Assembly: GCF_902806685.2 (NCBI RefSeq)
Contig: NC_048553.1
Coordinates: 11,141,440-11,205,439 of the forward strand
From: Maniola hyperantus
Lineage: Eukaryota > Arthropoda > Insecta > Lepidoptera > Nymphalidae
DNA: 64,000 bases
Direction of reading: 5' to 3'
Position numbers and translations under genes: made by a program. Position 1 is the stretch's first letter, and the number at the start of each line of letters is the position of its first letter. This document shows positions 62,362 through 64,000 of this stretch, one piece after another. The notes beneath the pieces were generated by a model. That model searched no databases. It saw only the letters and a list, made by a program, of their open reading frames with translations, and was not told the origin of the DNA.

Positions 62362-64000
62362 GATAGTACAACCAAAGGTAGATTAAAACCTCACTACTTA
62401 GTGGTCGCGTTTTACAACGCGAACGGCCTTATCGACCAAATGGACGAAGTCCGCGAGTTTGTATGTGCACATCAAACCGACATTCTCCTAGTGCAAGAGA
62501 CCTTCTTGAAACCTAGTAGAAGTAATCCCAGAATTGCTAATTTTAATATAGTCAGAAACGACAGGGCCACTGCTAAGGGTGGCACTGCTATATACTACAG
62601 AAGGGCTCTTCACTGCACTCCTCTCGATCCTCCACAACTAACCAATATGGAAGCGTCCATATGTCAGGTGAGTATGACTGGCCATCCGTCGGTCATACTA
62701 GCATCCGTCTATCTCTCTCCCTCGAAAGATCTGTTAGAAAGTGACATCCGCGCACTTCTCTCATTAGGAGACTCCGTTATCGTGGCCGGAGACCTTAACG
62801 CCAAACATCAAAGTTGGAATTGCCGCTCCCCGAACTCACGAGGACGCCAACTCGAAAGACTGACGCACCGCCCCGATCTTAACTTCATAGTTATAGCCCC
62901 TGACACACCGACTCGTTATCCAATGACCGACAATTCAACAGACAGACCGGACATACTCGATATAGCTCTTCTAAAGAACATCGCCCTTCAGGTGAGTCCT
63001 TTGGAGGTGCTGTCCGAGCTAGGTTCAGATCACCGTCCCGTCCTAATGCGGCTAGGACCCCCGCCCACCGCGGCCCCCCCGACCAAAACAGTCATTGACT
63101 TCAAGAAGCTCTCAGAGCATCTTAAGTCTATAGACTCAGTGCACATCTCTCAAATTCCTGACATTATAGGTAGTCTAGATGAAGCGCATGCAGCCTCACT
63201 GCACCTTACTAATCACATCCGCGATGCTCTAAGCGCCTGCTCCCGACAGATGCCGAACGGTTTCACCCGTCGACAGTTGCCGGACGACGCCAGAGAGCTC
63301 ATCACAATCAAAAACGCTAAACGTAGAGCCCATGACGCATGTCCTAACGCCAACAACCGGAGAGAACTCTGGAGAGCCCAGAGGGAGGTAAAGGCTCGCC
63401 TTGCCGAACTCCGCGACGAACAATGGGACAGGAAGCTGAGTGAGCTCAAGCCATCGCATGTAGCCTACTACAGCCTGGCGAGAGCTCTCAAAGCCGACCC
63501 TGTCTCGGCCACTCCTCCGCTTTTACGTCCCAATCAACCGCCCGCCTTTGAAGATGTCGATAAGGCCGAATGCTTGGCCGATAGCTTAGAAGCCCAATGC
63601 TCCCCGAGCACCATCTCTGTAGACAAGTCCCATATAGAACTAGTCGAAAACAAACTAGCATCTATCTTCTCTTCCGCCCCAGGTGGCGATCCAATCCTCC
63701 CGACGAATAGCGGCGAAGTTCGTCAAATAATCAAAGAATTTCACGCCAAAAAAGCCCCGACTCTATTAATAACAAAACTCTAAAGTTACTCCCCGACGTA
63801 TTAATCAACCTCCTGGTTGTCATTTTCAACACCCTCATGGCGGGATGCTCCTTCCCCGACAGGTGGAAAGAAGCTACCGTTATAGGCATCCCCAAGCCAG
63901 GGAAACCTAGGAACCTCCCTACTAGCTACCGCCCCATTAGTTTGCTCAACACCCTTGGCAAGGTGTATGAGAAAGTCATCCTCAACCGACTTAGGTCCGT
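62359..64000 (+). pseudogene. Retrotransposon ORF2: endonuclease and start of RT, frameshifted
   Basis: The first 474 codons are open to 63783. Residues 14-235 form an apurinic-type endonuclease (EEP) domain with its expected catalytic set: N20/N22 (YNANG), E47 (LVQET), Y118 (SVYLSP), D145 and N147 (GDLNAKH), D198 and D201 (DILD), D224-H225 (GSDHRPV). At about 63756 the frame changes. Downstream, 63760-64000 in the next frame contains the RT block with IPKPGKPRN and SYRPISLLNTLGKVYEKVI, which belongs to the N-terminal fingers of Jockey RT. The break matches loss of seven bases at a GCCCC run where the family has a K-A-P-G-P-D turn. ORF2 therefore cannot give a full polymerase from this copy. 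The catalytic FADD-type motif lies beyond the window. Confidence 0.9.

Larger units (their letters stand above)
60360..64000 (+). mobile_element. Jockey-like non-LTR retrotransposon (5' region to RT start; runs off window)
   Basis: GC-rich, codon-structured sequence in A+T-rich surroundings. Order: untranslated leader (about 60420-60730), ORF1 with PRE-C2HC-type region and three zinc knuckles, ORF2 overlapping by one base, endonuclease, then the start of reverse transcriptase in a shifted frame up to the window end. This is the organisation of the Jockey clade. The exact 5' boundary is not visible; composition changes at about 60420. Transcription is presumably from an internal promoter. Confidence 0.9.

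Overview
The window looks like a lepidopteran (moth or butterfly) genome. It is A+T-rich and saturated with short non-autonomous elements of kinds common in that order: Lep1-type Helitron-like elements whose 3' end carries a GC hairpin and CTAG, a repeat bounded by ggttccgtac / gtacggaacc, tRNA-like SINEs ending in (GATGAT)n, RTE-type retrotransposon tails ending the same way, and many foldback MITEs. No microbial genes, rRNA, CRISPR array or functional tRNA was found.

The one host gene lies on the + strand, from 21733 to at least 53479. Eight exons encode four consecutive immunoglobulin domains of a Sidestep-family cell-adhesion protein. Each domain is split over two exons (A+B, C+D, E+F, G+H), every domain boundary is in intron phase 1, and each exon carries one of the two conserved Ig cysteines in frame. 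The first domain has the family signature around [19 protein letters not shown]. The signal-peptide exon must lie upstream, in or before 1-21732. The later extracellular part, membrane segment and cytoplasmic tail must lie downstream, and none of these was found here. Introns run from 0.7 to 9.2 kb and are filled with repeats.

Three of the exons (D, E and H) have partial or complete tandem copies just downstream. Exon H is followed by five more copies separated by 21-nt spacers that begin with GT and end with AG, giving a six-copy array in a 313-bp dimer pattern. This is the most unusual coding-related structure in the window.

Layout: 1-21732 is repeat-rich 5' flank or first intron. 21733-54286 holds the gene and its duplicated exons. 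Intron C-D contains an 898 + 271 + 443 bp inverted duplication whose second copy is circularly permuted (40301-41934 against 42530-44189). Intron F-G contains a 150-bp tandem repeat and a transposon with long terminal inverted repeats. 54287-60350 is downstream intron with an RTE tail, SINE and MITE copies. From about 60.4 kb to the end is a Jockey-like non-LTR retrotransposon: complete ORF1 (zinc-knuckle protein), ORF2 starting in a TAATG overlap, an apparently intact endonuclease domain, then a frameshift before the reverse transcriptase, which runs off the window.
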